A stretch of DNA of 64,000 nucleotides from Actinacidiphila alni (lineage in GTDB: Bacteria; Actinomycetota; Actinomycetes; Streptomycetales; Streptomycetaceae): the NCBI RefSeq assembly GCF_900112845.1, contig NZ_FONG01000022.1, positions 62,001 through 126,000 on the forward strand, written 5' to 3'. Numbering within the stretch: the stretch's first letter is position 1; each line of letters opens with the position of its first letter. Below, piece by piece: positions 24,528 through 32,893 of the stretch. The notes below the pieces were generated by a model. It saw nothing but the letters and a program-made list of their open reading frames with translations, ran no database searches and was not told the origin of the DNA. The position numbers and the translations under genes are program-made.

Positions 24528-25283
24528 ATGACCGCACCCTCCACCCACCCCGAGGCGGCCGGGACAGCGTCCGGGACGCCCGGAAACCCCGAGACATCCG
24601 ACCTCCGGCTCGTCGTGCTCGACATGGCGGGCACCACCGTCGCCGACGGCGGCCTTGTCGAACGGGCCTTCTCCCGGGCCGCCGCCGAACTGGGCGTCGA
24701 GCCCGGCGGCGCGGACCACACCGCCAAGCTGGACTACGTACGCGCCACCATGGGCGAGTCCAAGATCACCGTCTTCCGCGCGCTGTTCGGCGACGAGGAG
24801 ACGGCTCAGCGCGGCAACGCCGCCTTCGAGACGGCCTACGCCGAACTCGTCGACGGCGGCGAGTGCCGCCCGCTGCCCGGGGCCCGCGAGACCATCGAGG
24901 AGCTGCGGGAGTCCGGCCGCAAGGTCGTGCTGACCACCGGCTTCTCCCGCGTCACCCAGGACGCGATCCTGGACGCGCTCGGCTGGCAGGGCCTGGCCGA
25001 CCTCACCCTGTGCCCGGCCGACGCCGGGCGCGGCCGCCCGTACCCCGACATGGTGCTCACCGCGCTGCTGCGCACCGGCACCGACTCGGTCCGGCAGATC
25101 GCCGTGGCCGGCGACACCGCCTACGACATGCTCACCGGCGTCCGCGCCGGTGCGCCGCTGGTCGCGGGCGTCCTGACCGGCGCCCACGACGAGGCGCGGC
25201 TCATCGCGGCGGGTGCCACCCACGTCCTCGGTTCGGTCGCGGAACTGCCCGCGGCGATAGCCGGGTTGGAGACCCCGCGATGA
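24528..25283 (+). CDS. Phosphonatase-like HAD hydrolase (PhnX-like)
   Basis: 251 residues. LDMAGTTVADGG supplies the nucleophile Asp32 in the DxAGTT form that marks phosphonoacetaldehyde hydrolases rather than general HAD phosphatases. MGESKITVFRAL aligns with the PhnX lysine loop (MGxxKI), placing Lys79 where PhnX has its Schiff-base lysine. Late motifs VAVAGDTAYDM complete the HAD site. Likely splits phosphonoacetaldehyde to acetaldehyde and phosphate. A GTG at 24519 overlapping the previous stop is an alternative start. Its stop overlaps the ABC gene start (ATGA). Confidence 0.85.
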   Translation: MTAPSTHPEAAGTASGTPGNPETSDLRLVVLDMAGTTVADGGLVERAFSRAAAELGVEPGGADHTAKLDYVRATMGESKITVFRALFGDEETAQRGNAAFETAYAELVDGGECRPLPGARETIEELRESGRKVVLTTGFSRVTQDAILDALGWQGLADLTLCPADAGRGRPYPDMVLTALLRTGTDSVRQIAVAGDTAYDMLTGVRAGAPLVAGVLTGAHDEARLIAAGATHVLGSVAELPAAIAGLETPR

Positions 25284-26674
25284 GCACGCCCCGCAGGTCC
25301 ACGGTGACCGAGAAGGACACGCCCGCCGTGGGGGAGACGCCCGCGACGGCCGGCGGCCCGGCCGACGCGGCGCCCGGCGCGGGCTCCGCGGCCTCCGCGA
25401 AGGCCGCTGAGCCGGACGCGGCGCCCGGCACCGGCACCACGGCCGCACCCACGAGCACGCCCGCCGCCGCGGCCGCACCCGCGGCCGTGTCCGCCGGTGC
25501 GGACGTCGCCCACCGGCCCGGCACCGCGGCCGTGCCTGCCGGCGTCGCGGCGGGCCCGGACCGCCCCGGTGGGATCCGCTTCGACCGGGTGACGGTGGCC
25601 TACGACGGGCAGACGGTGCTGGACGGACTCGACCTGACCGTCGGCGGCGGCGAGGTCATGGCGCTGCTCGGGCCGTCCGGATCGGGGAAGACCACCGCGC
25701 TGCGGGCCGTCGCCGGATTCGTCCGGCCAGCGGCCGGGCGGGTGCTGATCGGCGGGCGGGACGTCACCGACCTGCCGCCGTACAAGCGCGGCATCGGCAT
25801 GGTCGTCCAGCAGTACGCGCTCTTCCCGCACCTGCGGGTCGACCAGAATGTGGCGTTCGGCCTCAAGGCGCAGAAGGTGCCGCGCGCCGAGATACCCGGC
25901 CGGGTCGCCGAGGCGCTGGAGATGACCGGCATGACCGGCTACGCCCGCCGCCACCCGCGTGAGCTGTCCGGCGGCCAGCAGCAGCGCGTCGCGATCGCCC
26001 GCGCGCTGGCGATCCGGCCCGGTGTGCTGCTGCTCGACGAGCCGCTGTCCGCCCTCGACGCACAGCTGCGCTCCGGGATGCTCGCCGAACTGGCCAGGCT
26101 GCACCGCGAGTTGCCCGACGTGTCGATCCTCTACGTCACGCACGACCAGATCGAGGCGCTCACCCTCGCCGACCGGATCGCGGTGCTCGACAAGGCCAGG
26201 CTCCAGGACTGCGGCACCCCGCACGACCTCTACCGGCACCCGCGCACCGCCTTCACCGCCTCCTTCGTCGGCAACGCCAATCTGCTGACCGTGCGGGCGG
26301 CCGGGAGCGGCACCGTACGGCTGGCCGACGCGACACTGCGCGTCACGCCGTACGGGGACGGGGGCGGGAACGGGGACGGCCCGGGCGAGGGCGCCGAGGC
26401 GACGCTGTGCGTACGCCCGCACGCGCTGCGGCTGACGGGCCCTCACCAGACCCCGAAGGAAAGCAACATGCTGCGCGGCACCGTCACGGACGTGCAGTGG
26501 CGCGGCCACACCCACCGGCTGCTGGTCGCGGCCCACGGCCACGAACTGCGGGCCGACGTCGGCGACTTGCGGCAGCCGCCGCGGCCTGGCGACGGGATCG
26601 CGCTGACCTTCGACGCCGAGGACGCGGTGCTGCTGCCCGCGGGACTCGCCGCGGGAGGTGCCGGAGTTGGCTAG
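25280..26674 (+). CDS. ABC importer ATPase (2-aminoethylphosphonate type, PhnT-like)
   Basis: 464 residues. Residues 1-95 are a long Ala/Pro/Thr/Gly-rich extension without homology features. The ATPase core begins at IRFDRVTVAYDG with Walker A GPSGSGKTT (131-139), Q-loop VVQQYALFPHL, signature LSGGQQQR and Walker B LLLDEPLSALD. A C-terminal TOBE-like region (CVRPHALRLTG) follows. It matches the Fe3+/polyamine/phosphonate importer class. Its place after the PhnX-like gene and before two permeases and a binding protein supports phosphonate import. Confidence 0.88.
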   Translation: MSTPRRSTVTEKDTPAVGETPATAGGPADAAPGAGSAASAKAAEPDAAPGTGTTAAPTSTPAAAAAPAAVSAGADVAHRPGTAAVPAGVAAGPDRPGGIRFDRVTVAYDGQTVLDGLDLTVGGGEVMALLGPSGSGKTTALRAVAGFVRPAAGRVLIGGRDVTDLPPYKRGIGMVVQQYALFPHLRVDQNVAFGLKAQKVPRAEIPGRVAEALEMTGMTGYARRHPRELSGGQQQRVAIARALAIRPGVLLLDEPLSALDAQLRSGMLAELARLHRELPDVSILYVTHDQIEALTLADRIAVLDKARLQDCGTPHDLYRHPRTAFTASFVGNANLLTVRAAGSGTVRLADATLRVTPYGDGGGNGDGPGEGAEATLCVRPHALRLTGPHQTPKESNMLRGTVTDVQWRGHTHRLLVAAHGHELRADVGDLRQPPRPGDGIALTFDAEDAVLLPAGLAAGGAGVG

Positions 26675-27632
26675 GACGACGCACACGCTGCCCGTACTGG
26701 ACGAGCGGGCCGCCGGAACACCGGCCGACGCGGCACCCAAGTCCCCTGCCCCGCACGGCAGTCCCCGGCCGCCGCGGACCGTGCCCGGCTGGGCCTGGGC
26801 GCTGCCGCCGGTCGCCGCGCTCGGCTATTTCTTCCTCTATCCGCTCTTCCTCGTCGGCAAGCAGTCCTTCTCGCCGGACAGCGGCGGCCACTCCACCGAG
26901 CCCTGGACGGACGTCATCGAGGAGGAGTCCTTCCGCAAGGCGCTGTGGAACACCGTCTGGATCGCGGTCGGTTCGACCGCCGGCTGCCTGCTGCTGGGCT
27001 TCGTCCTCGCCCTGGTGATCGCCTTCGTGCCCTTCCCCGGCGGCCGGGCGCTCAGCCGCTTCATCGACATCTTCCTGGCCTTCCCCTCCTTCCTGATCAC
27101 CCTCGCGCTGCTGTTCCTCTACGGCACCGTCGGCATGGCCAACGGCCTGTGGACGGACGTGACCGGCGGCGCGAGCGGCAGCGGCCCGATCGACTTCCTG
27201 CGCACCCCGTGGGGCGTCCTGCTCGCGGAGATCACCTACTTCACGCCCTTCGTGATGCGCCCGCTGCTCGCGGCCTTCTCCCAGGTGGAGACCGCCCAGT
27301 TGGAGGTCGCCTCCTCGCTGGGCGCCCGGGCGCCGCGGATCGTGCGGCAGGTGATCCTGCCCGAGGCGCTGCCCTCGCTCGCGGCCGGCGGCAGCCTCGT
27401 CCTGGTGCTGTGCCTGAACGAGTTCGGCATCGTGCTCTTCACCGGAGCCAAGGGCGTCACCACTCTGCCGATGCTCGTCTACAGCAAAGCCATCCTCGAC
27501 GGCGACTATCCCGGGGCATGCGTCGTCGCGGTCGTCGCCGTCGTACTGTCCGTGACCCTCTACGGCCTCTACCGGGCCGTCGTCGCCCGTACGGCCACGC
27601 TCACGGGAGGTGCCCGCCGTGCTGGTGCATAG
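26667..27632 (+). CDS. ABC importer permease 1 (PhnU-like)
   Basis: 321 residues with six predicted membrane helices and the EAA loop EVASSLGARAPRIVRQVILPEALP that docks on the ATPase. TTG at 26667 has GGGAGG at an ideal 8-base spacing; GTG at 26658 is the alternative. A Pro-rich cytosolic leader of about 45 residues precedes the first helix. It overlaps the end of the ATPase gene and the start of the next permease, so the whole transporter is co-translated. Confidence 0.87.
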   Translation: MARTTHTLPVLDERAAGTPADAAPKSPAPHGSPRPPRTVPGWAWALPPVAALGYFFLYPLFLVGKQSFSPDSGGHSTEPWTDVIEEESFRKALWNTVWIAVGSTAGCLLLGFVLALVIAFVPFPGGRALSRFIDIFLAFPSFLITLALLFLYGTVGMANGLWTDVTGGASGSGPIDFLRTPWGVLLAEITYFTPFVMRPLLAAFSQVETAQLEVASSLGARAPRIVRQVILPEALPSLAAGGSLVLVLCLNEFGIVLFTGAKGVTTLPMLVYSKAILDGDYPGACVVAVVAVVLSVTLYGLYRAVVARTATLTGGARRAGA

Positions 27633-28416
27633 CCGCGGTGGCCGCTGGACGGCCTGGACCGTCTTCTTCCTGCTGTTCCTGCCGGTCTTCGCGCTGCCCT
27701 TCCTCGTCGTGCTGATGGCGTCCTTCGCCACCAACTGGAGCGGCGCCTTCCCCTCCCACCCGACGCTGACGCACTATCAGGACATCACCAAGGGCGACTC
27801 GTTGAACGCCCTGACCACCAGCCTGTGGACGGCGCTCGCCGCCAGTGTGCTGGCCCTGGTCGTCGGCGGCTGGGCGGCGCTGGCCGCCGAACGGCTGCGC
27901 GGCCGTCAACGGCGGCTGCTGGACACGCTGTTCATGCTGCCGGTCGCGGTGCCGTCCGTCGTCGTCGGCCTGTCCCTGCTGGTCGCCTTCTCCAAGCCGC
28001 CGCTGCTGCTCAACGGCACCCGGGAGATCGTGATCCTGGCCCACACCGTCCTGGTCACCGCCTTCGCCTACCAGTCGGTGAGCGCCGCGCTCGTCCGCCT
28101 CGACCCGGCGTACGAACAGAGCGCCGCGAGCCTCGGCGCCCGGCCCGCGTACGTCCTGTGGCGGATCCGCGTCCCGCTGCTGCTGCCGTCGCTGACCGCC
28201 GCCGCGGGCCTCTGCTTCGCCCTGTCCATGGGCGAGTTGAGCGCCACGATGATGCTCTACCCGCCCGACTGGCTGCCGCTGCCGGTCCAGATCTACGGTG
28301 CCACCAACCGCGGTTCGCTGTTCACGGGCGCCGCGCTGGCCGTCGTCCTCATGGTGACGACGCTGATCGTGCTGCTCGGCATGGGCCGAATCCGTACCCG
28401 GGCGTCCTACCGCTGA
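27619..28416 (+). CDS. ABC importer permease 2 (PhnV-like)
   Basis: 265 residues, six helices and the EAA-type loop QSAASLGARPAYVLWRIRVPLLLPS. GTG at 27619 is chosen because GGGAGG lies 8 bases upstream, the same arrangement as the preceding permease; GTG at 27610 is possible. It overlaps permease 1 by 14 bases. It forms the second half of the membrane channel. Confidence 0.87.
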   Translation: MLVHSRGGRWTAWTVFFLLFLPVFALPFLVVLMASFATNWSGAFPSHPTLTHYQDITKGDSLNALTTSLWTALAASVLALVVGGWAALAAERLRGRQRRLLDTLFMLPVAVPSVVVGLSLLVAFSKPPLLLNGTREIVILAHTVLVTAFAYQSVSAALVRLDPAYEQSAASLGARPAYVLWRIRVPLLLPSLTAAAGLCFALSMGELSATMMLYPPDWLPLPVQIYGATNRGSLFTGAALAVVLMVTTLIVLLGMGRIRTRASYR

Positions 28417-28489
28417 CCCGCCCCGCGCTTCCCCGTCCCCCGTTCACCGGCGTGCTTTCCACCCCACCCAGCTAGGAGTTCGACCTGCC

Positions 28490-29584
28490 ATGCCCCAGCG
28501 CAACCGCACCCTCACCTCGGTCACCGCCGTCACCGGCGCCCTCACCCTGGGTCTCGCCCTCGCCGCCTGCGGCGGTTCCGACTCCGGCTCCGGCTCCGGT
28601 TCCTCGGACGGCAAGGCGTCCACCCAGGTCACCGTCTACAGCGCGGACGGCCTGCACAGCGAGGCCGGCGACGGCTTCTACGACAAGGTGTTCAAGGACT
28701 TCACGGCCAGGACCGGCATCAAGGTCAACTACGTCGAGGGCGGCTCCGGCGAGGTCGTGCAGCGCCTGGTCCGGGAGAAGTCCAACACCAAGGCCGACCT
28801 GGTCGTCACACTGCCGCCCTTCATCCAGCAGGCCGACGCCAAGGGGCTGCTGACCGCGTACGAGCCGGCCGGCTCCGACAAGGTGGGTACCGCCGACAAG
28901 GGCGCCGACGGCACCTGGACGTCGATCGTCAACAACTACCTGTGCTTCATCTACAACACCAAGGAACTGCCGACCCCGCCCAAGACCTGGAACGACCTGC
29001 TGGACGGGAAGTTCAAGAACAAGCTGCAGTACTCCACCCCCGGCGTCGCCGGTGACGGCACCGCCGTGGTGATCAAGGCGATGCACGACTTCGGCGGCCA
29101 GGACGCGGCCATGGCGTACCTGAAGAAGCTCCAGGCCAACAACGTCGGCCCGTCCGCCTCCACCGGCCAGCTCGCCCCCAAGGTCGACAAGGGTGAACTC
29201 CTGGTCGCCAACGGCGATGTGCAGATGAACTACGCGGACCAGGCGACCCTGCCCCACCAGGGCATCTTCTTCCCCGCCGCCGACACCGGCGGCAAGCCCA
29301 CCACCTTCGCGCTGCCGTACGCGGCCGGCCTGGTCAAGAACGCGCCGCACGAGGACGCCGGCAAGAAGCTGCTCGACTACTTCCTGAGCACCGGGGTCCA
29401 GCAGGAGGTCTCCTCGGTCGGCGGCGGCTTCGCGTCCCGCACCGACGTGACCGCGACCGACACCAACGCCGCCAAGCTCAAGGAGATCATGACGGGCGTG
29501 GACGTCTTCACCCCCGACTGGAACGACATCAACACCCACCTGACCGACTACGTGGACGCCTGGAAGAGCGCCACCGGCAGCTGA
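28490..29584 (+). CDS. ABC importer substrate-binding lipoprotein (2-aminoethylphosphonate type)
   Basis: 364 residues. A lipoprotein signal peptide ends in LAAC with Cys27, followed by a Gly/Ser linker. The body (VTVYSADGLHSEAGDGFYDKVFKDFTARTGIKVNYVEGGSGEVVQRL) has the Fe3+/thiamine/phosphonate-binding type 2 periplasmic fold. GGAG lies before the ATG. It captures the substrate outside the membrane for the two permeases. Placement last in the operon, after the ATPase and permeases, is usual for this group in Streptomyces. Confidence 0.88.
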   Translation: MPQRNRTLTSVTAVTGALTLGLALAACGGSDSGSGSGSSDGKASTQVTVYSADGLHSEAGDGFYDKVFKDFTARTGIKVNYVEGGSGEVVQRLVREKSNTKADLVVTLPPFIQQADAKGLLTAYEPAGSDKVGTADKGADGTWTSIVNNYLCFIYNTKELPTPPKTWNDLLDGKFKNKLQYSTPGVAGDGTAVVIKAMHDFGGQDAAMAYLKKLQANNVGPSASTGQLAPKVDKGELLVANGDVQMNYADQATLPHQGIFFPAADTGGKPTTFALPYAAGLVKNAPHEDAGKKLLDYFLSTGVQQEVSSVGGGFASRTDVTATDTNAAKLKEIMTGVDVFTPDWNDINTHLTDYVDAWKSATGS

Positions 29585-29649
29585 GCCGGGGCCCGGCGCA
29601 CGGCCGCGCACGAAGCAGTCCGTGACCGGTGCGACCAGCGGGCGAGACG

Positions 29650-29676
29650 GCCGGGGCGGGTGCCACCCGCCCCGGC
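29650..29676 (+). terminator. Terminator of the phosphonate-type operon
   Basis: GCCGGGGCGGGT (29650-29661) and its exact complement (29665-29676) form a 12-bp stem with a 3-base loop, 65 bases after the binding-protein stop. Confidence 0.75.
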
Positions 29677-29738
29677 TACGCTGGTGCCCACCAGGCCGTT
29701 CGAGGGACAGCCGTACGAAGGACAGGAGAGCGCCAGCC

Positions 29739-30518
29739 GTGTCGACACGCAGGCCCATCGAGTCGTGGCTCACCGACATGGACGGGGTGCTGATCCACGA
29801 AGGCACCCCCATCCCGGGCGCGGACGCCTTCCTCAAGGGGCTGAAGGAATCCGGCAAGCCCTTCCTCGTCCTCACCAACAACTCCATCTACACCCCGCGC
29901 GACCTGCACGCCCGGCTGAGCAGGATGGGCCTGGACGTCCCCGTCGAGAACATCTGGACGTCCGCGCTGGCCACCGCGAAATTCCTGGACGACCAGCGCC
30001 CCGGCGGCACCGCGTACGTGATCGGCGAGGCCGGTCTGACCACCGCGCTGCACGACGTCGGCTACATCCTCACCGACACCGACCCGGACTACGTGGTGCT
30101 CGGCGAGACCCGTACGTACTCCTTCGAGGCGCTCACCAAGGCGATCCGGCTGATCAACAACGGCGCCCGCTTCATCGGCACCAACCCCGACGAGACCGGC
30201 CCGTCGCCGGAGGGCGTGCTGCCCGCGACCGGCTCGGTCGCCGCGCTGATCACCAAGGCCACCGGCAAGGACCCGTACTTCGTCGGCAAGCCCAACCCGC
30301 TGATGATGCGCGCCGGGCTGAACGCGATCGGCGCGCACTCCGAGACCAGCGCGATGATCGGCGACCGGATGGACACCGATGTGCTGGCCGGCCTGGAGTC
30401 CGGGATGACGACCTTCCTGGTGCTCACCGGGCTCACCACGCCCGCCGACATCGACCGGCACCCCTTCCGCCCGTCGCGGGTCGTGAACTCCATCGCGGAC
30501 CTCGTCGCCGAGATCTGA
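29739..30518 (+). CDS. HAD-IIA family sugar phosphatase (NagD/AraL-like)
   Basis: 259 residues, GTG start after AGGAGAG. The HAD motif I DMDGVLIHEG has nucleophile Asp13 and acid Asp15. A C2 cap (VIGEAGLTTALHDVGY to the GTNPDETGPSPEG region) and late GKPNPLMM and MIGDRMDTDVLAG motifs follow, as in NagD-like phosphatases, which act on nucleotide monophosphates and sugar phosphates. It follows the phosphonate operon terminator and is probably transcribed on its own. Confidence 0.9.
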   Translation: MSTRRPIESWLTDMDGVLIHEGTPIPGADAFLKGLKESGKPFLVLTNNSIYTPRDLHARLSRMGLDVPVENIWTSALATAKFLDDQRPGGTAYVIGEAGLTTALHDVGYILTDTDPDYVVLGETRTYSFEALTKAIRLINNGARFIGTNPDETGPSPEGVLPATGSVAALITKATGKDPYFVGKPNPLMMRAGLNAIGAHSETSAMIGDRMDTDVLAGLESGMTTFLVLTGLTTPADIDRHPFRPSRVVNSIADLVAEI

Positions 30519-30576
30519 GCCCGGCGGCCGACGGTCACGCTGCGTATATCGAATGTCACCCTGATGGACGAGTGAG

Positions 30577-30601
30577 CCGCCGCCCGGGGTGCGGGCGGCG
30601 C
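30577..30601. terminator. Short GC hairpin after the HAD gene
   Basis: CGCCGCCCG (30578-30586) pairs with CGGGCGGCG (30592-30600) around a 5-base loop, 60 bases past the stop codon. A weak terminator candidate. Confidence 0.45.
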
Positions 30602-30665
30602 CTCGCTCGGTGATCTTCGTGAGTACCGGGCGCGAGTCCCCGCTCCCGGACGAGCGGAGGTCTCC

Positions 30666-31286
30666 ATGTTCGGTCTGAAACTGCCTGTCATCGCCGCCGC
30701 CGGTGCCGTCGGAGTGTTCGCACTCGGCGGGGCGCACGGGCTGCCCGCGCTCGCCGACTCGGGCGGCGGAGGCTCCTCCTCGTCCTCGTCGTCCTCCTCT
30801 TCGTCGTCCTCGTCCTCGTCTTCGTCGTCGAGCTCCTCGGACTCGATGAACGTCTCGCCCGCCAGCGTCGCGCCCGGCGGGGTGGTGAGCCTGCACCTGG
30901 AGACCTCCTGCAAGTCCGGCGGCAAGGCCCGTGCCAGCGCCGCGGTCTTCGTGGACGCCGTCACGCTCGCCCCGGCGTCCGACGGCTCCAAGGCGCTCGA
31001 AGGCACGGCCTTCATCAAGTCCGACGCCGTCGACGGCTCCTACGCGATCTCCGTGGAGTGCAACGGCGCCACCAGCTCCGCGTCCGCGTCCGTGACGGTC
31101 ACCGGCGCCACCACCACCCTGCCGATCGCGCCCGTCCCGGCGGGCGGCGGCGGCACCGCCCAGCTCGCCGCCGGACCCGGCTCGGCCGGCTCCAACACCG
31201 GCGCGCTGCTGGTCACCGGCGGCTTCGCGGCCGTCGGCCTGGCCGGTCTGGTGATCCACCGGCGCCGCAGCGCCGACCGCGGCTGA
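30666..31286 (+). CDS. Secreted poly-serine protein with a C-terminal membrane anchor
   Basis: 206 residues. A signal peptide (about 1-30, ending GLPALA) leads to 22 consecutive serines (residues 37-58, encoded by mixed TCN/AGC codons), then an Ig-like or bacterial surface domain with two Cys (about 75 and 121), a Gly/Ala/Pro spacer, a hydrophobic helix (GALLVTGGFAAVGLAGLVI) and a HRRRSADRG tail. The layout is that of a cell-wall-anchored protein, but no LPxTG or LAxTG motif is visible before the helix. A class F sortase gene follows five bases later. Confidence 0.8.
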   Translation: MFGLKLPVIAAAGAVGVFALGGAHGLPALADSGGGGSSSSSSSSSSSSSSSSSSSSSSDSMNVSPASVAPGGVVSLHLETSCKSGGKARASAAVFVDAVTLAPASDGSKALEGTAFIKSDAVDGSYAISVECNGATSSASASVTVTGATTTLPIAPVPAGGGGTAQLAAGPGSAGSNTGALLVTGGFAAVGLAGLVIHRRRSADRG

Positions 31287-31291
31287 CCGGG

Positions 31292-31963
31292 ATGGCGGAA
31301 GGTCCCGACGGCGGGGGCGGCGAGGACGGTCCACGTCCCGACAGCCGGAAGTGGACCACCGCCGCCGTCGCCCTCGTCCTGCTCGCGGCCTGGCTCTTCG
31401 GCCACCACGACGGGGGCGGCGGCGCCACACCCGGCGGCCGGGCCATGGCCGCGGCGGCGGCCGACCGGCCGCGCGAGGTCTACGCGCCGCACGTGCCGAT
31501 GCCGGCGTCCCGGCCGCTGCGGGTCGACATCGACTCCATCGGGCTGCACGCCAAGCTGGTCGCCCGCGGCCTCAAGGACGGCGCCGTCGACCCGCCGCCG
31601 TACAGCACCCCGGACGTCGCGGGCTGGTACCGCGACGGGCCGTCGCCCGGCACCGCGGGCGCCGCGCTGATCGTCGGCCACGTCGACACCGAGACCCGCG
31701 CCGCGGTCTTCTACGGGCTGAGCACCATCGAGCCGGGCGCTCTGGTCGAGGTGGGCCGCGCGGACGGCACGGTCGCCGAATTCTCCGTCGAGGCCGTCGA
31801 GGTGGTGCAGAAGGACCACTTCGACGCCAACCGCGTGTACGGGTCCGCCGGGCGCCCCGAGCTGCGGCTGATCACCTGCGGCGGCTCCTTCGACAAGGAG
31901 AAGCAGGCGTATTCGGCGAACGTGGTGGTCTTCGCGGCACTCACCGGCACCCGCGACGCCTGA
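31292..31963 (+). CDS. Class F sortase
   Basis: 223 residues. An N-terminal helix (residues 22-36) anchors it. The sortase barrel contains GHVDTETRAAVFYGL with catalytic His130 and LRLITCGGSFD with catalytic Cys196, the class F hallmark. After Cys196 the only Arg is at 221, near the end, so the usual catalytic Arg close to the YxxN strand is not obvious. It probably acts on the poly-serine protein encoded five bases upstream, an inference from linkage alone. Confidence 0.85.
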   Translation: MAEGPDGGGGEDGPRPDSRKWTTAAVALVLLAAWLFGHHDGGGGATPGGRAMAAAAADRPREVYAPHVPMPASRPLRVDIDSIGLHAKLVARGLKDGAVDPPPYSTPDVAGWYRDGPSPGTAGAALIVGHVDTETRAAVFYGLSTIEPGALVEVGRADGTVAEFSVEAVEVVQKDHFDANRVYGSAGRPELRLITCGGSFDKEKQAYSANVVVFAALTGTRDA

Positions 31964-31995
31964 CCCCGCGGGGCCTGCGGCGGCTGCCGCGTACC

Positions 31996-32043
31996 GCGCC
32001 CGGCCGGCGGCTCGCCTCCCCCGCGAAACCGCCGGCCGGGCGC
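31996..32043. terminator. Bidirectional terminator after sortase
   Basis: A perfect 15-bp stem, GCGCCCGGCCGGCGG (31996-32010) with its complement (32029-32043), and an 18-base loop, between the sortase gene and the converging gene at 32047. Confidence 0.75.
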
Positions 32044-32046
32044 TTC

Positions 32047-32565
32047 TCACCCACGGGCGCCAGGGCTGCGGGAGGAGTCCGGCGCGGCCGGGGGAGCGGT
32101 GGGGCACTGGGCGCGGAAACGGATCAGCACCGCGCCGTCCACGGCGTGGTGCACCTGGACGCCGTCGACCGCCGATTCGGCGAGGCGCCGGCACAGGTCC
32201 CGGGCGGCGGCCCGGTCCGGCTCCGGCACCCGCCCCCCGGTGCCGCCCGGCGGCGGTGTGTGGTCGTAGCCGTAGTCGGTGACCGCGACCGCGCAGTGCC
32301 CGCCGTCCACGCCGAGGGTGACGCGGTAGCGGCGGGCGACGCTGTGCGCCACCAGGTAGGCGCAGGCCACCGAGGCCGCGTCGGTCAGCAGCGGGCCGAC
32401 GGCCCCGTACGGGCCGCCCAGTGTGTCGAGCGCGGCCCGGGTCATCCGCGCCGCCAGTTCGTCGCTGCCGCGGACCCGGCTCAAGGAGAAGGTCCAGGAC
32501 ACGTCCAGCGCCGCGTGCTCGTCGTCGCGCGGGGTGCGGGGCGCGGGTGCCGCGAGCTCGACCAT
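32047..32565 (-). CDS. Hypothetical protein, possibly a degenerate GHKL/anti-sigma-like domain
   Basis: 172 residues with a good codon pattern and an ATG start. The middle (GPLLTDAASVACAYLVAHSVARRYRVTLGVDGGHCAVAVTDYG) resembles in layout the helix-strand core of serine-kinase-like anti-sigma regulators common in Streptomyces, but no N-box Asn or glycine lid is clear. It ends in a Pro/Ser-rich tail. No confident family. It is downstream of the GAF-ANTAR gene on the same strand, with a repeat-rich gap between them. Confidence 0.5.
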   Translation of the reverse strand: MVELAAPAPRTPRDDEHAALDVSWTFSLSRVRGSDELAARMTRAALDTLGGPYGAVGPLLTDAASVACAYLVAHSVARRYRVTLGVDGGHCAVAVTDYGYDHTPPPGGTGGRVPEPDRAAARDLCRRLAESAVDGVQVHHAVDGAVLIRFRAQCPTAPPAAPDSSRSPGARG

Positions 32566-32608
32566 GCCAGATCATGTCCTGCGTCGTGGGGTGCGCCGCC
32601 TGCGCGGC

Positions 32609-32660
32609 GGGGCGGACCGCCGGGGCGGACCGCCGGGGCGGAGTGCCTGGGCGGAGTGCC
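32609..32660. repeat. Four-unit 12-14 bp GC minisatellite
   Basis: Units GGGGCGGACCGCC (twice), GGGGCGGAGTGCCT and GGGCGGAGTGCC stand in tandem 45-95 bases upstream of the minus-strand gene start at 32565. Confidence 0.8.
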
Positions 32661-32751
32661 CCACACCCTAGAACACCGAACTCCCTTGCACCAGGGGGCA
32701 CATGACGGTTGGTCACGTCCCCCCTACGCACCGCGACTCCGTCCTTGCGAA

Positions 32752-32893
32752 GGACGGTAACCCTCAGGGGCGCGGGGAACTGCGCGGCCCGCCCCCACCG
32801 GCCGGTGGTCGCAAAACAACAGCGTCTGCCCCGCTGGGGGCGGTCTTTCACCTGCGCCACGGACGTGGCTGGGCGCGCAGTTCCCCGCGCCCC
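32752..32893 (+). repeat. Dispersed palindromic intergenic repeat, copy 2
   Basis: Core 32767-32893 has the same 20-bp inverted ends and the same internal invariant segment as copy 1. The internal palindrome is the exact CCACCGGCCGGTGG form. The T-run is GGTCTTTCA instead of GGTTTTT. The left flank ACGGTAACCCTC mirrors the right flank of copy 1. A further isolated end (CCCCGCGCCCCTAAAAGACATCAGGC, split as CCCCGCGCCCCT plus AAAAGACATCAGGC) at 32928-32954 matches the left flank of copy 3. Confidence 0.9.

Noticed and set aside
30774..30839. Simple-sequence expansion that might be an assembly error
   Set aside because: The serine run uses mixed codons (TCC, TCG, TCT, AGC) and keeps the frame, so it is a real coding run rather than a sequencing artefact.
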